NCBI RefSeq assembly: GCF_024748695.1
Contig: NZ_CP087176.1
Location: 2,907,501 to 2,971,500 of the forward strand
From: Pseudomonas sp. B21-040
GTDB lineage: Bacteria > Pseudomonadota > Gammaproteobacteria > Pseudomonadales > Pseudomonadaceae
Length of the DNA: 64,000 bases
Direction: 5' to 3'
Of the stretch, positions 13,222 through 21,939 are shown piece by piece. The notes below the pieces were generated by a model, which saw only the letters and a list, made by a program, of their open reading frames with translations, made no database searches and had not been told where the DNA came from. Within the stretch, counting starts at the first letter, position 1, and each line of letters opens with the position of its first letter. The translations under genes were made by a program, and so were the position numbers.

Positions 13222-13420
13222 TTGCGGGCCGGTCTCCGGGCTCACGAGGGGCGTTGGCTTTCGCCGTGGCCTGCAAACATCACCTTCCCATGCCGAACTG
13301 CTGGCACAGTGGATTTGATGCTTCGCTCGCTTACCGTTGCGGGGGCAGCACCGGACTGACATGGCTTTGAGTAAAGCACATGATTCACCGGTTTCCCGTT
13401 TCACCCTGTGAAGGGCACCC
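13222..13420 (-). promoter_or_regulatory. Cobalamin riboswitch upstream of cbtB
   Basis: Read on the minus strand, the element contains the conserved junction GCTGCCCCCGCAACGGTAAG and ends with the B12 box AGCCCGGAGACCGGCC (13226-13242). The 5' part carries GGGTGAAACGGGAAACCGGT, the usual start of the fold. It precedes cbtB by about 135 bases. Adenosylcobalamin binding normally represses downstream expression, so it should control cbtB-cbtA-cobE-cobM. Confidence 0.93.
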
Positions 13421-13497
13421 GTAACAAAGCGTGTAGGAGAGCATGGGCGGGGGTTGGCCGTCAATTGGCAAGGGTTCTCAACACGCCATTGTGTCGA

Positions 13498-13572
13498 CGC
13501 TATCGCGGGCAAGCCTTGCGCCTACAAGACCGCCCTAATCCTGTAGGAGCAAGGCTTGCCCGCGAAAGCGTC
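13498..13572. repeat. REP doublet between the two riboswitches
   Basis: Inverted REP pair (TCGCGGGCAAGCCTTGCGCC and TGTAGGAGCAAGGCTTGCCC) placed in the spacer between the two divergent cobalamin riboswitches. It probably marks the 5' limit of both transcripts. Confidence 0.85.
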
Positions 13573-13628
13573 CTGATGGCCGCCACAAGACATTGACCCG
13601 CTCCCAAGCGATGCGTAGCCTTGCGCTT

Positions 13629-13816
13629 TCGAGGTTCTTCGGCGTTTGTCGAAGCTAAGAAGGGAACGCGGTCAATGCCGCGGCTGCCCCCGCAACTGTG
13701 AACGGTTCAGTTTCTGCCATGCCACTGCATGCGCCAGCCATGGCGCGAGCGGGAAGGCGCAGCAACCGCCAGTCAATCGACTGGCCAGCCGTCAGCCAGG
13801 AGACCTGCCTCGACAC
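13629..13816 (+). promoter_or_regulatory. Cobalamin riboswitch upstream of cobW
   Basis: The plus strand shows the conserved parts in order: GAGGTTCTTCGG, AAGAAGGGAACGCGGT, GCTGCCCCCGCAACTGTGA, the GGGAAGGCGC segment and the B12 box AGCCAGGAGACCTGCC near 13795-13810. It ends 114 bases before cobW. It should turn down cobW-cobN-chlI/D when adenosylcobalamin is high. Confidence 0.95.
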
Positions 13817-13929
13817 AGATTCTCACTTTCAACCGGGCGGGGTGATCCGGTGGCGAACTCTTCAGGCATGCGCGTGCGCGCTGCCGGTCGTCGTCCCGTA
13901 TGCCCGCCACCAAAGCCAAAGGGCATCCG

Positions 13930-15012
13930 ATGAAAACACTGGCCAAACTCCCCGTCACCATCGTTACCGGTTTCCTCGGCTCGGGCAAAACCACGCTGCT
14001 GCGGCACATGCTCGACAACGCTCAGGGCCGTCGCATCGCGGTGATCGTCAACGAGTTTGGCGAGCTGGGCATTGACGGCGAAATCCTCAAGCAATGCTCC
14101 ATCGGCTGCACCGAAGAAGAAGCCAACGGTCGCGTTTATGAGTTGGCCAACGGCTGCCTGTGCTGCACGGTTCAGGAAGAATTCTTCCCGGTGATGCGCG
14201 AACTGGTTGCCCGTCGCGGCGACCTCGATCACATCCTCATCGAAACCTCGGGCCTGGCCCTGCCAAAACCGTTGGTTCAAGCCTTCCAATGGCCGGAAAT
14301 CCGCAGTGCCTGCACCGTCGACGCGGTCATTACCGTCGTCGACAGCCCGGCCGTGGCCGCCGGCACCTTTGCCGCGTTCCCGGATCAGGTCGACGCCCAG
14401 CGTAAACTCGACCCGAACCTGGACCATGAATCGCCGCTGCACGAGCTGTTCGCAGACCAATTGGCCAGCGCCGACCTGGTGATCCTCAACAAGGCCGACC
14501 TGATCAGCCCTGAAGACCTGGCCCGCGTGCGCCTTGAAGTCGCTGAAGAATTGCCACCGGCGGTCAAAGTCATCGAAGCCAGCAGCGGTCGCCTACCGCT
14601 GGACGTGCTGATCGGCCTCGGTGCCGGTTCCGAAGAGCACATCGACAGCCGTCACAGCCATCACGACCATCACCACGACGGTGATGACCACGACGGTGAT
14701 GACCACGACGACCACGATCACGATGCGTTTGACTCGATCTCCCTCGAACTGCCGCAAGCCGACGAAAGCCTGCTGCTGGATGCGCTGACCCAACTGGTGG
14801 TCAAGCATGGCATCCTGCGTGTGAAAGGCTTCGCCGCGATCCCCAACAAACCGATGCGTTTGCTGATTCAGGGCGTGGGCACGCGTTTCGACAAGCACTT
14901 TGACCGTCAGTGGGGCGCCGATGAGGCGCGGACCACGCGCTTGGTGTTGATCGGTCAAGACCTGGACGCCGCGCAACTCGAAGCGCAATTGCGCGCCGCG
15001 CTCAGCGTTTAA
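13930..15012 (+). CDS. cobW: CobW-type metal chaperone GTPase (cobalamin synthesis)
   Basis: A 360-residue G3E-family GTPase thought to deliver cobalt to the cobaltochelatase. Residues 14-21 form the Walker A GFLGSGKT, residues 76-79 the metal-binding CLCC motif, 'ILNKADLI' the guanine-specificity motif, and the C-terminal CobW domain follows. Residues about 237-265 are an extreme His/Asp tract, probably a metal store or sensor. I chose the ATG at 13930 for its AAAGGG ribosome site; an in-frame ATG at 13900 would add ten residues. cobN follows after three bases. Zinc chaperones share the family, but the riboswitch and cobN context favour cobalt. Confidence 0.93.
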   Translation: MKTLAKLPVTIVTGFLGSGKTTLLRHMLDNAQGRRIAVIVNEFGELGIDGEILKQCSIGCTEEEANGRVYELANGCLCCTVQEEFFPVMRELVARRGDLDHILIETSGLALPKPLVQAFQWPEIRSACTVDAVITVVDSPAVAAGTFAAFPDQVDAQRKLDPNLDHESPLHELFADQLASADLVILNKADLISPEDLARVRLEVAEELPPAVKVIEASSGRLPLDVLIGLGAGSEEHIDSRHSHHDHHHDGDDHDGDDHDDHDHDAFDSISLELPQADESLLLDALTQLVVKHGILRVKGFAAIPNKPMRLLIQGVGTRFDKHFDRQWGADEARTTRLVLIGQDLDAAQLEAQLRAALSV

Positions 15013-15015
15013 GCC

Positions 15016-18000
15016 ATGCACCTGCTCAGGACCCAGCCCGGCGGTTTCGTGTCGGACGACAACATCGCCGACCTTGGACAAACCCCCGCCGAGCTGGTGA
15101 TCCTGTGCAGCGGTGATTCCAGCCTGGCGCTGCTCGCAGAAGCCGCGCAGCAATTGCCCGATGATTATCCCAGCGTGCGCCTGGCCAATCCGATGCAGGT
15201 GCAAAACCATGCCTCGGTCGACCTGTATGTCGACGAAGTGCTGCGGCACGCCAAGGTGATTCTGATTTCGCTGCACGGCGGCATCGCCTATTGGCGTTAC
15301 GGCATCGAGCGGCTGGTGGAGCTTTCCCAGCGGGGCGTGCAACTGATTCTGGTGCCGGGTGATGATCGCCCGGACCCGGAACTCAGCGACCTGAGCACCG
15401 TGGCGGCCGGCGATCGCGACCGGCTCTGGCAGTTTTTGCGTCAGGGCGGCATGGGCAATGCCCTGGATTTTTTTCGCTGCCTGGCCACTCAATGGCTTGG
15501 CCGCGATTACGCCTGGGCCGAGCCCCAAACCCTGCCGCGCACGGCGATTTACCATCCGAAAAAAAGCCCCGCAGTCCTGAAAGACTGGCAAGCCGATTGG
15601 CACGCCGATCAACCGGTGGCGGCGGTGTTGTTTTACCGCTCGCATTTGCAGGCGGCCAATACCGGTTTTATCGATGTTTTCTGCCAGCGTTTGCAGGCGG
15701 CGGGGTTAAATCCCTTGCCGATTGCCGTGGCCAGTTTGAAAGAGCCCGGCTGCCTGACGGTGGTCGAGGATTGGCTGGATGAAGTCGAGGCGGGGGTGAT
15801 TTTGAACACCACCGGTTTCGCCCAATCCAGCCCCGAAGCGCCGCACCTGCGACCGTTTCGCCGCAACATCCCGGTGATTCAGGCGATTTGCGCCCAAGAC
15901 AACGAGCCCGGATGGCGCGCCAGTGAGCAAGGCCTCGGCCCGCGTGACCTGGCGATGCACATCGCATTGCCGGAACTGGACGGCCGCATCATCAGCCGCC
16001 CGATCAGCTTCAAGGACTTGGCGTGGCGCAGCGAGCGCAGTCAGTCGGACGTCGTTTGCTATCGTCCTCAACCCGAACGCATGGATTTCGTCGCCGAACT
16101 GGCGCGGCGCTGGATCGATCTGGCGCGGCTGGCGAACAGCGAAAAACGTATCGCCCTGATTCTCGCCAACTACCCGACCCGGGATGGGCGCATCGGCAAT
16201 GGCGTCGGCCTCGATACCCCGGCCGCCGCGTTGAATATCTTGCGAGCGCTGCAGGTCGAGGGTTATCCGCTGTCGGCCGAGTTACCGGACAGCGGAACGG
16301 CGTTGATCCAGCAATTACTCGGCGGGGTCAGCAACGACCTCGATACCCTGGATCAGCGTCCCTGCCATCAAAGCCTCACGCTGGACGAATACCGGCAGAT
16401 GTTCGACGCCTTGCCCGAGGCCAACCGCCAAGCAGTGCTGGAACGCTGGGGCACGCCCGAAAGCGATCCGATGTGCCGTGGCGGACGAATGATGATCGCC
16501 GGCCTGCGCTTCGGCCTGACCTTCGTCGGTATTCAGCCGGCGCGTGGTTATCAGGTGGACCCGAGCGCGGTGTATCACGACCCGGACCTGGTGCCGCCGC
16601 ACGGTTATCTGGCGTTCTACTTCTGGCTGCGCAACACCTACGGGGCCCACGGCGTGATTCACGTCGGCAAGCACGGCAACCTCGAATGGTTGCCGGGCAA
16701 AGGTGTCGGGCTCTCGGAAAACTGCTGGCCGGACGCATTGCTCGGGCCGCTGCCGAACATTTATCCGTTTATCGTCAATGACCCGGGCGAGGGCGCGCAG
16801 GCCAAGCGCCGCACTCAAGCGGTGATCATCGATCACCTGATGCCGCCGCTGACCCGCGCTGAAACCTACGGACCACTGCGCAATCTCGAATTGCTGGCCG
16901 ACGAGTATTACGAAGCGCAACTGCTCGATCCGCGTCGTGCTCGGGAATTGCAGCGCGACATCCTGCAACTGGTGCGCGACACGCACATTGATCGTGAACT
17001 GCAACTGGACGAAAAACTCGACAGCGATGCCGACGCGGCGATCTGGTTGCCGCGTCTGGACACCTATCTCTGCGATTTGAAGGAATCGCAGATTCGCGAT
17101 GGCCTGCACATCTTTGGCGAGTCACCGACCGGGCGCTTGCGCATCGACACCTTGCTGGCCTTGCTGCGGATTCCCCGTGGCGATGGTCGTGGTGCGCAAT
17201 CCAGTTTGCTGCGAGCGTTGGCGAAGGCGTTCGAGCTGGGATTCGATCCTCTGGATTGTGCGTTGGCTGACCCATGGGAAGGGCCGCGCCCCATTGAACT
17301 GCAAACCCTCACCGATGAAGCCTGGCGCACGGCGGGTGATACCCGTGAACGCCTGGAATTGTTCGCCGCTCAACTCATCTCGCAGACTTTGATGACTGAA
17401 TCCGGTCCCTGTAGGAGCGAGCCTGCTCGCGATGCGGTTCATCATTCAACATTGATGTCGATTGACCCACTGCTATCGCGAGCAGGCTCACTCCTACAGG
17501 AGACGGGTTGGTCCGACGTGCAAGCCATCCTCGACAGCCTGCGCGAAGTCGTCGCACCACGCCTTGACGCCTGCGGCCCAGCCGAAATGCGCGGTCTGCT
17601 CGACGCCCTGAAGGGCCGCTTCGTTCCCGCCGGCCCCAGCGGCGCACCCAGCCGCGGCCGTCTGGACGTGCTGCCTACCGGGCGCAACTTCTATTCGGTG
17701 GACGTGCGCAACCTGCCGACCACCACCGCGTGGCGCATCGGTTTCCAGTCGGCCAACCTGATCCTTGAACGACATCTGCAAGACCACGGCGATCATCTGC
17801 GCCAACTCGGTTTGTCCGTGTGGGGCACCGCGACCATGCGCACTGGCGGCGACGACATTGCCCAAGCCATGGCGCTGATGGGCGTGCGTCCGGTCTGGGC
17901 GACCGGCAGTCAGCGAGTCGACGATTTCGAGATTCTGCCGCTGAGCTTGCTCGACCGCCCGCGTGTGGACGTTACCTTGCGCGTCTCCGGTTTTTTCCGC

Positions 18001-18873
18001 GATGCCTTTGCCAACCTGATCCGCTTGTTCGACGCCGCGGTGCAAGCGGTCGCCGCGCTGGATGAACCCGACGACCTGAACCCGTTGGCGGCCAAAGTGC
18101 GTGCCGAACGTGAAGCGTTGATGCAATCGGGGCTGGATGAAGACGCTGCGAATCGTCAGGCCGGTTGGCGAATTTTCGGGGCCAAACCCGGTGCGTATGG
18201 TGCCGGCGTGCAGGGCGCCATCGACGGGCGTCTGTGGCAAAGCCGCGAAGATCTGGCCGAGGTATACCTGAACTGGGGCGGCTATGCTTATGGCGGCTCG
18301 GACGAAGGTACCGCCGCTCGCGAACAATTCGCCCAGCGCCTGAGCCAGGTGCAAGCGGTGCTGCAAAACCAGGACAATCGCGAGCACGACTTGCTCGATT
18401 CCAACGATTATTACCAGTTCCAGGGCGGCATGCTCGCCGCCGTAGAAAGCCTCAGCGGTGAAGCCGCGGCCAGTTACCACGGCGATCACAGTCAACCGGA
18501 CTTGCCGAAAATCCGCACCTTGAAGGAAGAGCTGAACCGGGTGATTCGTTCCCGGGCGGCCAATCCAAAGTGGATCGACGGGGCCAAGCGTCACGGCTAC
18601 AAAGGCGCGTTTGAACTGGCGGCGACGGTCGACAACCTGTTTGCGTTCGACGCCACTACGCAACTGATTGACGATCACCAGTACGCGTTACTGGCCGACG
18701 CTTATTTGCTCGATCCGGCAACTCGCGATTTCGTTCGCGAGCACAACCCGCATGCGTTGCGAGACATGACCGAACGGATGCTGGAAGCGCAGCAGCGAGG
18801 GATGTGGAAGGAACCGGGCGAGTATCGCGAGGCGCTGGAGAATTTGTTGTTGGATATAGAAGAAGATTCATGA
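15016..18873 (+). CDS. cobN: Cobaltochelatase large subunit CobN
   Basis: At 1285 residues this is the ATP-dependent cobalt-inserting subunit acting on hydrogenobyrinate a,c-diamide. The CobN/BchH family core is clear in 'VIHVGKHGNLEWLPGKG', 'FPVGRNFY'-like 'LPTGRNFYSVD' and 'NDYYQFQGGMLAAVESL'. It starts three bases after cobW. Residues about 799-828 are encoded by a REP doublet inserted in frame, which gives a segment (ESGPCRSEPARDAVHHS) absent from usual CobN and explains the extra length. The frame stays open, so the protein is probably still made. It needs AAA+ and VWA partner subunits, encoded next. Confidence 0.95.
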   Translation: MHLLRTQPGGFVSDDNIADLGQTPAELVILCSGDSSLALLAEAAQQLPDDYPSVRLANPMQVQNHASVDLYVDEVLRHAKVILISLHGGIAYWRYGIERLVELSQRGVQLILVPGDDRPDPELSDLSTVAAGDRDRLWQFLRQGGMGNALDFFRCLATQWLGRDYAWAEPQTLPRTAIYHPKKSPAVLKDWQADWHADQPVAAVLFYRSHLQAANTGFIDVFCQRLQAAGLNPLPIAVASLKEPGCLTVVEDWLDEVEAGVILNTTGFAQSSPEAPHLRPFRRNIPVIQAICAQDNEPGWRASEQGLGPRDLAMHIALPELDGRIISRPISFKDLAWRSERSQSDVVCYRPQPERMDFVAELARRWIDLARLANSEKRIALILANYPTRDGRIGNGVGLDTPAAALNILRALQVEGYPLSAELPDSGTALIQQLLGGVSNDLDTLDQRPCHQSLTLDEYRQMFDALPEANRQAVLERWGTPESDPMCRGGRMMIAGLRFGLTFVGIQPARGYQVDPSAVYHDPDLVPPHGYLAFYFWLRNTYGAHGVIHVGKHGNLEWLPGKGVGLSENCWPDALLGPLPNIYPFIVNDPGEGAQAKRRTQAVIIDHLMPPLTRAETYGPLRNLELLADEYYEAQLLDPRRARELQRDILQLVRDTHIDRELQLDEKLDSDADAAIWLPRLDTYLCDLKESQIRDGLHIFGESPTGRLRIDTLLALLRIPRGDGRGAQSSLLRALAKAFELGFDPLDCALADPWEGPRPIELQTLTDEAWRTAGDTRERLELFAAQLISQTLMTESGPCRSEPARDAVHHSTLMSIDPLLSRAGSLLQETGWSDVQAILDSLREVVAPRLDACGPAEMRGLLDALKGRFVPAGPSGAPSRGRLDVLPTGRNFYSVDVRNLPTTTAWRIGFQSANLILERHLQDHGDHLRQLGLSVWGTATMRTGGDDIAQAMALMGVRPVWATGSQRVDDFEILPLSLLDRPRVDVTLRVSGFFRDAFANLIRLFDAAVQAVAALDEPDDLNPLAAKVRAEREALMQSGLDEDAANRQAGWRIFGAKPGAYGAGVQGAIDGRLWQSREDLAEVYLNWGGYAYGGSDEGTAAREQFAQRLSQVQAVLQNQDNREHDLLDSNDYYQFQGGMLAAVESLSGEAAASYHGDHSQPDLPKIRTLKEELNRVIRSRAANPKWIDGAKRHGYKGAFELAATVDNLFAFDATTQLIDDHQYALLADAYLLDPATRDFVREHNPHALRDMTERMLEAQQRGMWKEPGEYREALENLLLDIEEDS
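17409..17500. repeat. REP doublet inserted in frame inside cobN
   Basis: Two inverted REP units (TGTAGGAGCGAGCCTGCTCG and its partner ending CTCACTCCTACAGG) lie inside the cobN coding frame and are translated without a stop. All other REP doublets in the window are intergenic. Confidence 0.9.
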
Positions 18874-18879
18874 GGGCAT

Positions 18880-18989
18880 GATCGTTCCCACGCTCTGCGT
18901 GGGAATGCCTCAACGGACGCTCCGCGTTCGGCTCTGGGGGCGCAGAGCGTCCCATGCTGCATTCCCACGCGGAGCGTGGGAACGATCAC
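18880..18989. repeat. Intergenic palindromic repeat, family 2, copy 2
   Basis: A 110-base element framed by GATCGTTCCCACGCTCTGCG and the inverted CGGAGCGTGGGAACGATCA, with inner arms GGACGCTCCGCG / CGCAGAGCGTCC. It fills the gap between cobN and the chelatase ATPase gene, and its reading frame (MIVPTLCVGM...) produces a false N-terminal extension of that gene. Confidence 0.9.
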
Positions 18990-19015
18990 ATCACCGACCA
19001 CAAACGAGACCCGAC

Positions 19016-20014
19016 ATGACCGACACCCCGCATTTCCCGTTATCCGCCGTGGTCGGCGCCGACGACTTGAAGCTCGCCCTGTACCTGACCGCCATCGACC
19101 CGAAAATCGGTGGCGTACTCATCGAAGGCCCTCGCGGCATGGCCAAATCGACCCTGGCCCGTGGTCTGGCAGATCTGCTCGCCAGCGGTCAATTCGTCAC
19201 GCTGCCGCTGGGTGCAACCGAGGAACGACTGGTCGGCACCCTCGACCTGGATGCGGCGCTGAGCGATGGCCGTGCGCAATTTTCCCCCGGCGTACTGGCC
19301 AAGGCTGACGGCGGCGTGCTCTATGTCGATGAGGTCAATCTGCTGCCCGATCACCTCGTGGACCTGTTGCTTGACGTCGCCGCCAGCGGCACCAACCTGA
19401 TCGAACGCGACGGCATTTCCCATCGGCATTCGGCGAAATTCGTACTGATCGGCACCATGAACCCGGAAGAGGGCGAGTTGCGTCCACAACTGCTCGATCG
19501 CTTTGGCCTTAACGTTGCGCTCAGCGGCCATACCGCACCGACCGAGCGTGGTCAGATCATCCGTCGACGACTGGATTTCGACAGCGATCCGCAACAGTTC
19601 TGCGCGCAGTGGGAACATCAACAGCAGGCGCTGCGCGAACGCTGCGAGAAGGCCCGTAGTCTGTTGGCGAGCATCCCCCTCGACGATCAAGCGCTCGCAC
19701 TGATTACGGAGCGCTGCTTTGCCGCCGGGGTCGATGGCTTGCGCGCCGACCTGGTCTGGCTGCGCGCCGCCCGCGCCCATGCCGCATGGCAAGGGGCGAA
19801 CGCGATCACCGAGGACGATATCGACGCCGTCGCCGACTTCGCCTTGCGTCATCGTCGCCGCGAGCAAACACCGCCGGCACCGCAATCCAGTCAGTCACCG
19901 TCTGCGCAACCTCCCAACCCGAGCGAAGGCCAGGGCCAATGGGGAGACATGCCGGCCCAGGCGTCGCCGGTCGGCGCCCGCCGTGAAGTGCCGAGCTGGC
20001 CAAAAAAGCCTTAG
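19016..20014 (+). CDS. chlI: ChlI/CobS-like AAA+ ATPase of cobaltochelatase (zero-frame product)
   Basis: The zero-frame product is 332 residues. Walker A is GPRGMAKS (38-45), with Ala in the last-Gly position as in many ChlI-like cobaltochelatase ATPases. Walker B is VLYVDEVNLL (101-110) and the arginine-finger region contains 'RPQLLDRFGL'. A Pro/Gln/Ser-rich linker ends at PSWPKKP and a TAG stop. The ATPase is expected to power CobN. The start at 19016 lies just after the repeat; the longer upstream frame is repeat-derived. The stop falls six bases after a slippery heptamer, so a longer product with a VWA domain can be made from the same start. Confidence 0.9.
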   Translation: MTDTPHFPLSAVVGADDLKLALYLTAIDPKIGGVLIEGPRGMAKSTLARGLADLLASGQFVTLPLGATEERLVGTLDLDAALSDGRAQFSPGVLAKADGGVLYVDEVNLLPDHLVDLLLDVAASGTNLIERDGISHRHSAKFVLIGTMNPEEGELRPQLLDRFGLNVALSGHTAPTERGQIIRRRLDFDSDPQQFCAQWEHQQQALRERCEKARSLLASIPLDDQALALITERCFAAGVDGLRADLVWLRAARAHAAWQGANAITEDDIDAVADFALRHRRREQTPPAPQSSQSPSAQPPNPSEGQGQWGDMPAQASPVGARREVPSWPKKP

Positions 20015-20049
20015 GCATTCGCCCTCGATCTGATGCGGGGGCGAATGCC
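20002..20049 (+). promoter_or_regulatory. Programmed -1 ribosomal frameshift signal
   Basis: The zero-frame codons CCA AAA AAG contain the heptamer A AAA AAG at 20002-20008, the type used in E. coli dnaX. After a five-base spacer, an 11-bp perfect stem (GGCATTCGCCC at 20014-20024 with GGGCGAATGCC at 20039-20049) closes a 14-base loop. The zero-frame stop TAG overlaps the first stem base. Slipping back one base continues as ALGIRPR... into the VWA frame. Confidence 0.88.
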
Positions 20050-20688
20050 AGACCCCGCGCAGGACGGCTGGACAACGGCAAGCAAGGCAAGCGTCACGCC
20101 GCACGCAGCGGCTCGATCAATTGGCCCGGAACCTTGCTCAACGGCCGGCCACGTCAATGCAGCGATGTACTGTTCCATCTGCGCACGCGAAGCGCCCATG
20201 AATTGTGGCTGGTGATCGTCGATGCGTCGGCTTCGACGCGGCGTCATCAAGCATTAAGCGATGCCAAGGGTTTGCTGGCGCAATTGTTCGACGATGCCTA
20301 TCGCCAACGTGCGCGACTGGCGTTGCTGACGGCCAGCGGCAATGTGCCGAAATGGCAGGTGCAAGGCTTGAAAGCCTCCAGCGGTTTGCGTACCTGGCTT
20401 GATGGGCTGGGTGCAAGCGGCGGCACGCCAGTGTTGGCGGCGCTGGAAGAGGCCGGGCGTTGGCTGGTGGCACGGAAAATACGCTTCCCCGCGGAGCAGC
20501 AGCGAGTGTTGCTGCTGACCGATGGACGATTGAAAGAGTGGTCAGTTCTGCCTGCTCTGGATTGTCCCATTTTGCTGGTGGATATCGAAAGAGGAGCGAT
20601 TCGACTAAACCGGGCTAGACGGTTGGCAAGTGACTTGTGTGCCACTTATTTGCATATCGATATCCCGGAATCTCCCATTGTTTTCTGA
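20008..20688 (+). CDS. chlD: ChlD-like VWA domain, C-terminal part made by -1 frameshift
   Basis: From 20008 in the -1 frame, 226 residues follow without an ATG start. A basic linker leads into 'GSINWPGTLLNGRPRQ', then a von Willebrand A domain with the MIDAS motif D-x-S-x-S (VDASAS, near residue 403 of the fusion), 'GGTPVLAALEEAGRW' and 'LLTDGRLKEW'. Fused to the upstream ATPase the product is about 557 residues, the ChlD arrangement. The only alternative start is a TTG at 20134, which would cut the conserved linker. The long form would be the middle chelatase subunit beside the short ATPase. Confidence 0.85.
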   Translation, partial: ALGIRPRSDAGANARPRAGRLDNGKQGKRHAARSGSINWPGTLLNGRPRQCSDVLFHLRTRSAHELWLVIVDASASTRRHQALSDAKGLLAQLFDDAYRQRARLALLTASGNVPKWQVQGLKASSGLRTWLDGLGASGGTPVLAALEEAGRWLVARKIRFPAEQQRVLLLTDGRLKEWSVLPALDCPILLVDIERGAIRLNRARRLASDLCATYLHIDIPESPIVF

Positions 20689-20747
20689 GGGTAAATGTTC
20701 GGGGCGGCACCACTGATGGGCGATCAGTGGTGTGGGGACTCGCAGAT

Positions 20748-21811
20748 CTAAATAAAGTTAATCAGCCCATCCAAAATGGAACCGGTAGCTTGGGTTTTGA
20801 TGGTTACGGATTTTTTTACTACTTCGTTAGTGTAGTAGCAATTAACTCGGTGTCGATCGAGCAAATCAATTACTTCGTTGTGTGGGTGTGGGTCATTCGA
20901 AGTGCCGAACTTTCGGTTGTTATGGCTGATAATTGCATGACAAGGTTTAATGGCGAGCATTGCGTTGTTGGAAATATTTTCTCTACTGCCATGATGTGGG
21001 ACTTTTAGAAATCTCGCAGATATGTCGGTTTTTTCTTCGATCAGCCGTTCAAATACCGAGTTGTCTGCATCACCTGTAAATAACCAGTCGCCGCTGTCGT
21101 GCTGGTGTTTGAATACAATGCTGGCTCGGTTGGAGTTCAACTTTACGTGCCGGGAGACGTAGTAATCTATATTGTTTTTTGAGGCGCCGGCGAGTGACTC
21201 ACTGAGCGTGATGAAAAATAAATGCACGAATTTTCGCGCAAAGAACCCATACTCCAATTGGCTTTCGATGTGGCGTTGCAAAACCAGTGGTGAGACATAG
21301 TTAATTATTTCTTCTCTCGGAAGCTCTATTCCATATTCCGAAAGTATAGTCAGCGCTTGTTCGATGGACGTTTCGGAGGTTGGGAAGTCGTCGAAAATTT
21401 TTTCGGGGTGGCGAGGGGGTTCAATATGGTTGCGTGGGTGCACAAAGTATCTCCCTGTGCGACCAACTGCGGGTGCAAGGTGCTGATCAACTTCCAGTTC
21501 GGCTGTTTAAGTTTTTCAGTGGTGTGTTTTTTTAGATAGCCGTATATTTTTGTTATTTCAGGAAGATAGTAGGGGATATAAGTGTGGAAAATTTCTATTT
21601 TTTTTGACTTTAATAGTCGCGGAACCCCACCGATATGATCTTCGTGTGAGTGGGTGATTAGTAACCGATAAATACCTGGGCTCAGTATGTTTTCAATATT
21701 CGCCTTGGCGGGACCTGTGTCTATTAGAAGCGGTGGATCGCTTAAATCACAACCTTGTCCTGGATTCAGAATAAAGGCGTCGCCTTGACCTACGTTTATT
21801 ACAGTTAGCAT
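20748..21811 (-). pseudogene. ComEC-like metallo-beta-lactamase-fold hydrolase, frameshifted
   Basis: The 5' half starts MLTVINVGQGDAFILNPGQG and carries the metal motif THSHEDH (H54, H56, D58, H59) and 'IDTG'. The 3' half, one frame back, has 'LFTGDADN', 'VPHHGSREN' and 'CHAIISHNN', the other conserved blocks of ComEC/Rec2-type hydrolases. The break is at an A6T4 run (21394-21403): one more A would restore a single frame of about 355 residues. It could be a real mutation, a sequencing error, or slippage-based expression. The stretch is much more AT-rich than its neighbours, which suggests acquisition. Soluble members of this fold are not DNA-uptake channels; substrate unknown. Confidence 0.75.
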
Positions 21812-21939
21812 TGTGAACACTCGGCTTCCATGGCAAATGATGCGCCTCGTCTTCCGGATTGCGATATTGGGAGTGCAAAGTATCGTCCCGGGCGGGCAGA
21901 GAGACGATACTAATATGCCATCATCGTGTCTAGCTCAGG

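Noticed and set aside
13408..13933. Small open frames within the riboswitch region
   Set aside because: They overlap the cobalamin riboswitches and the REP doublet and have no ribosome sites or conserved content.
18878..19015. N-terminal extension of the chelatase ATPase (MIVPTLCVGM...)
   Set aside because: It is encoded entirely by the palindromic repeat at 18880-18989; the family N-terminus starts at 19016.
20134..20688. Independent VWA gene starting at TTG 20134
   Set aside because: It would lose the conserved linker, has no good ribosome site, and the frameshift signal explains expression better.
20637..21008. Plus-strand 123-aa frame after chlD
   Set aside because: It overlaps the end of chlD and lies antisense to the ComEC-like gene; no ribosome site or family resemblance.
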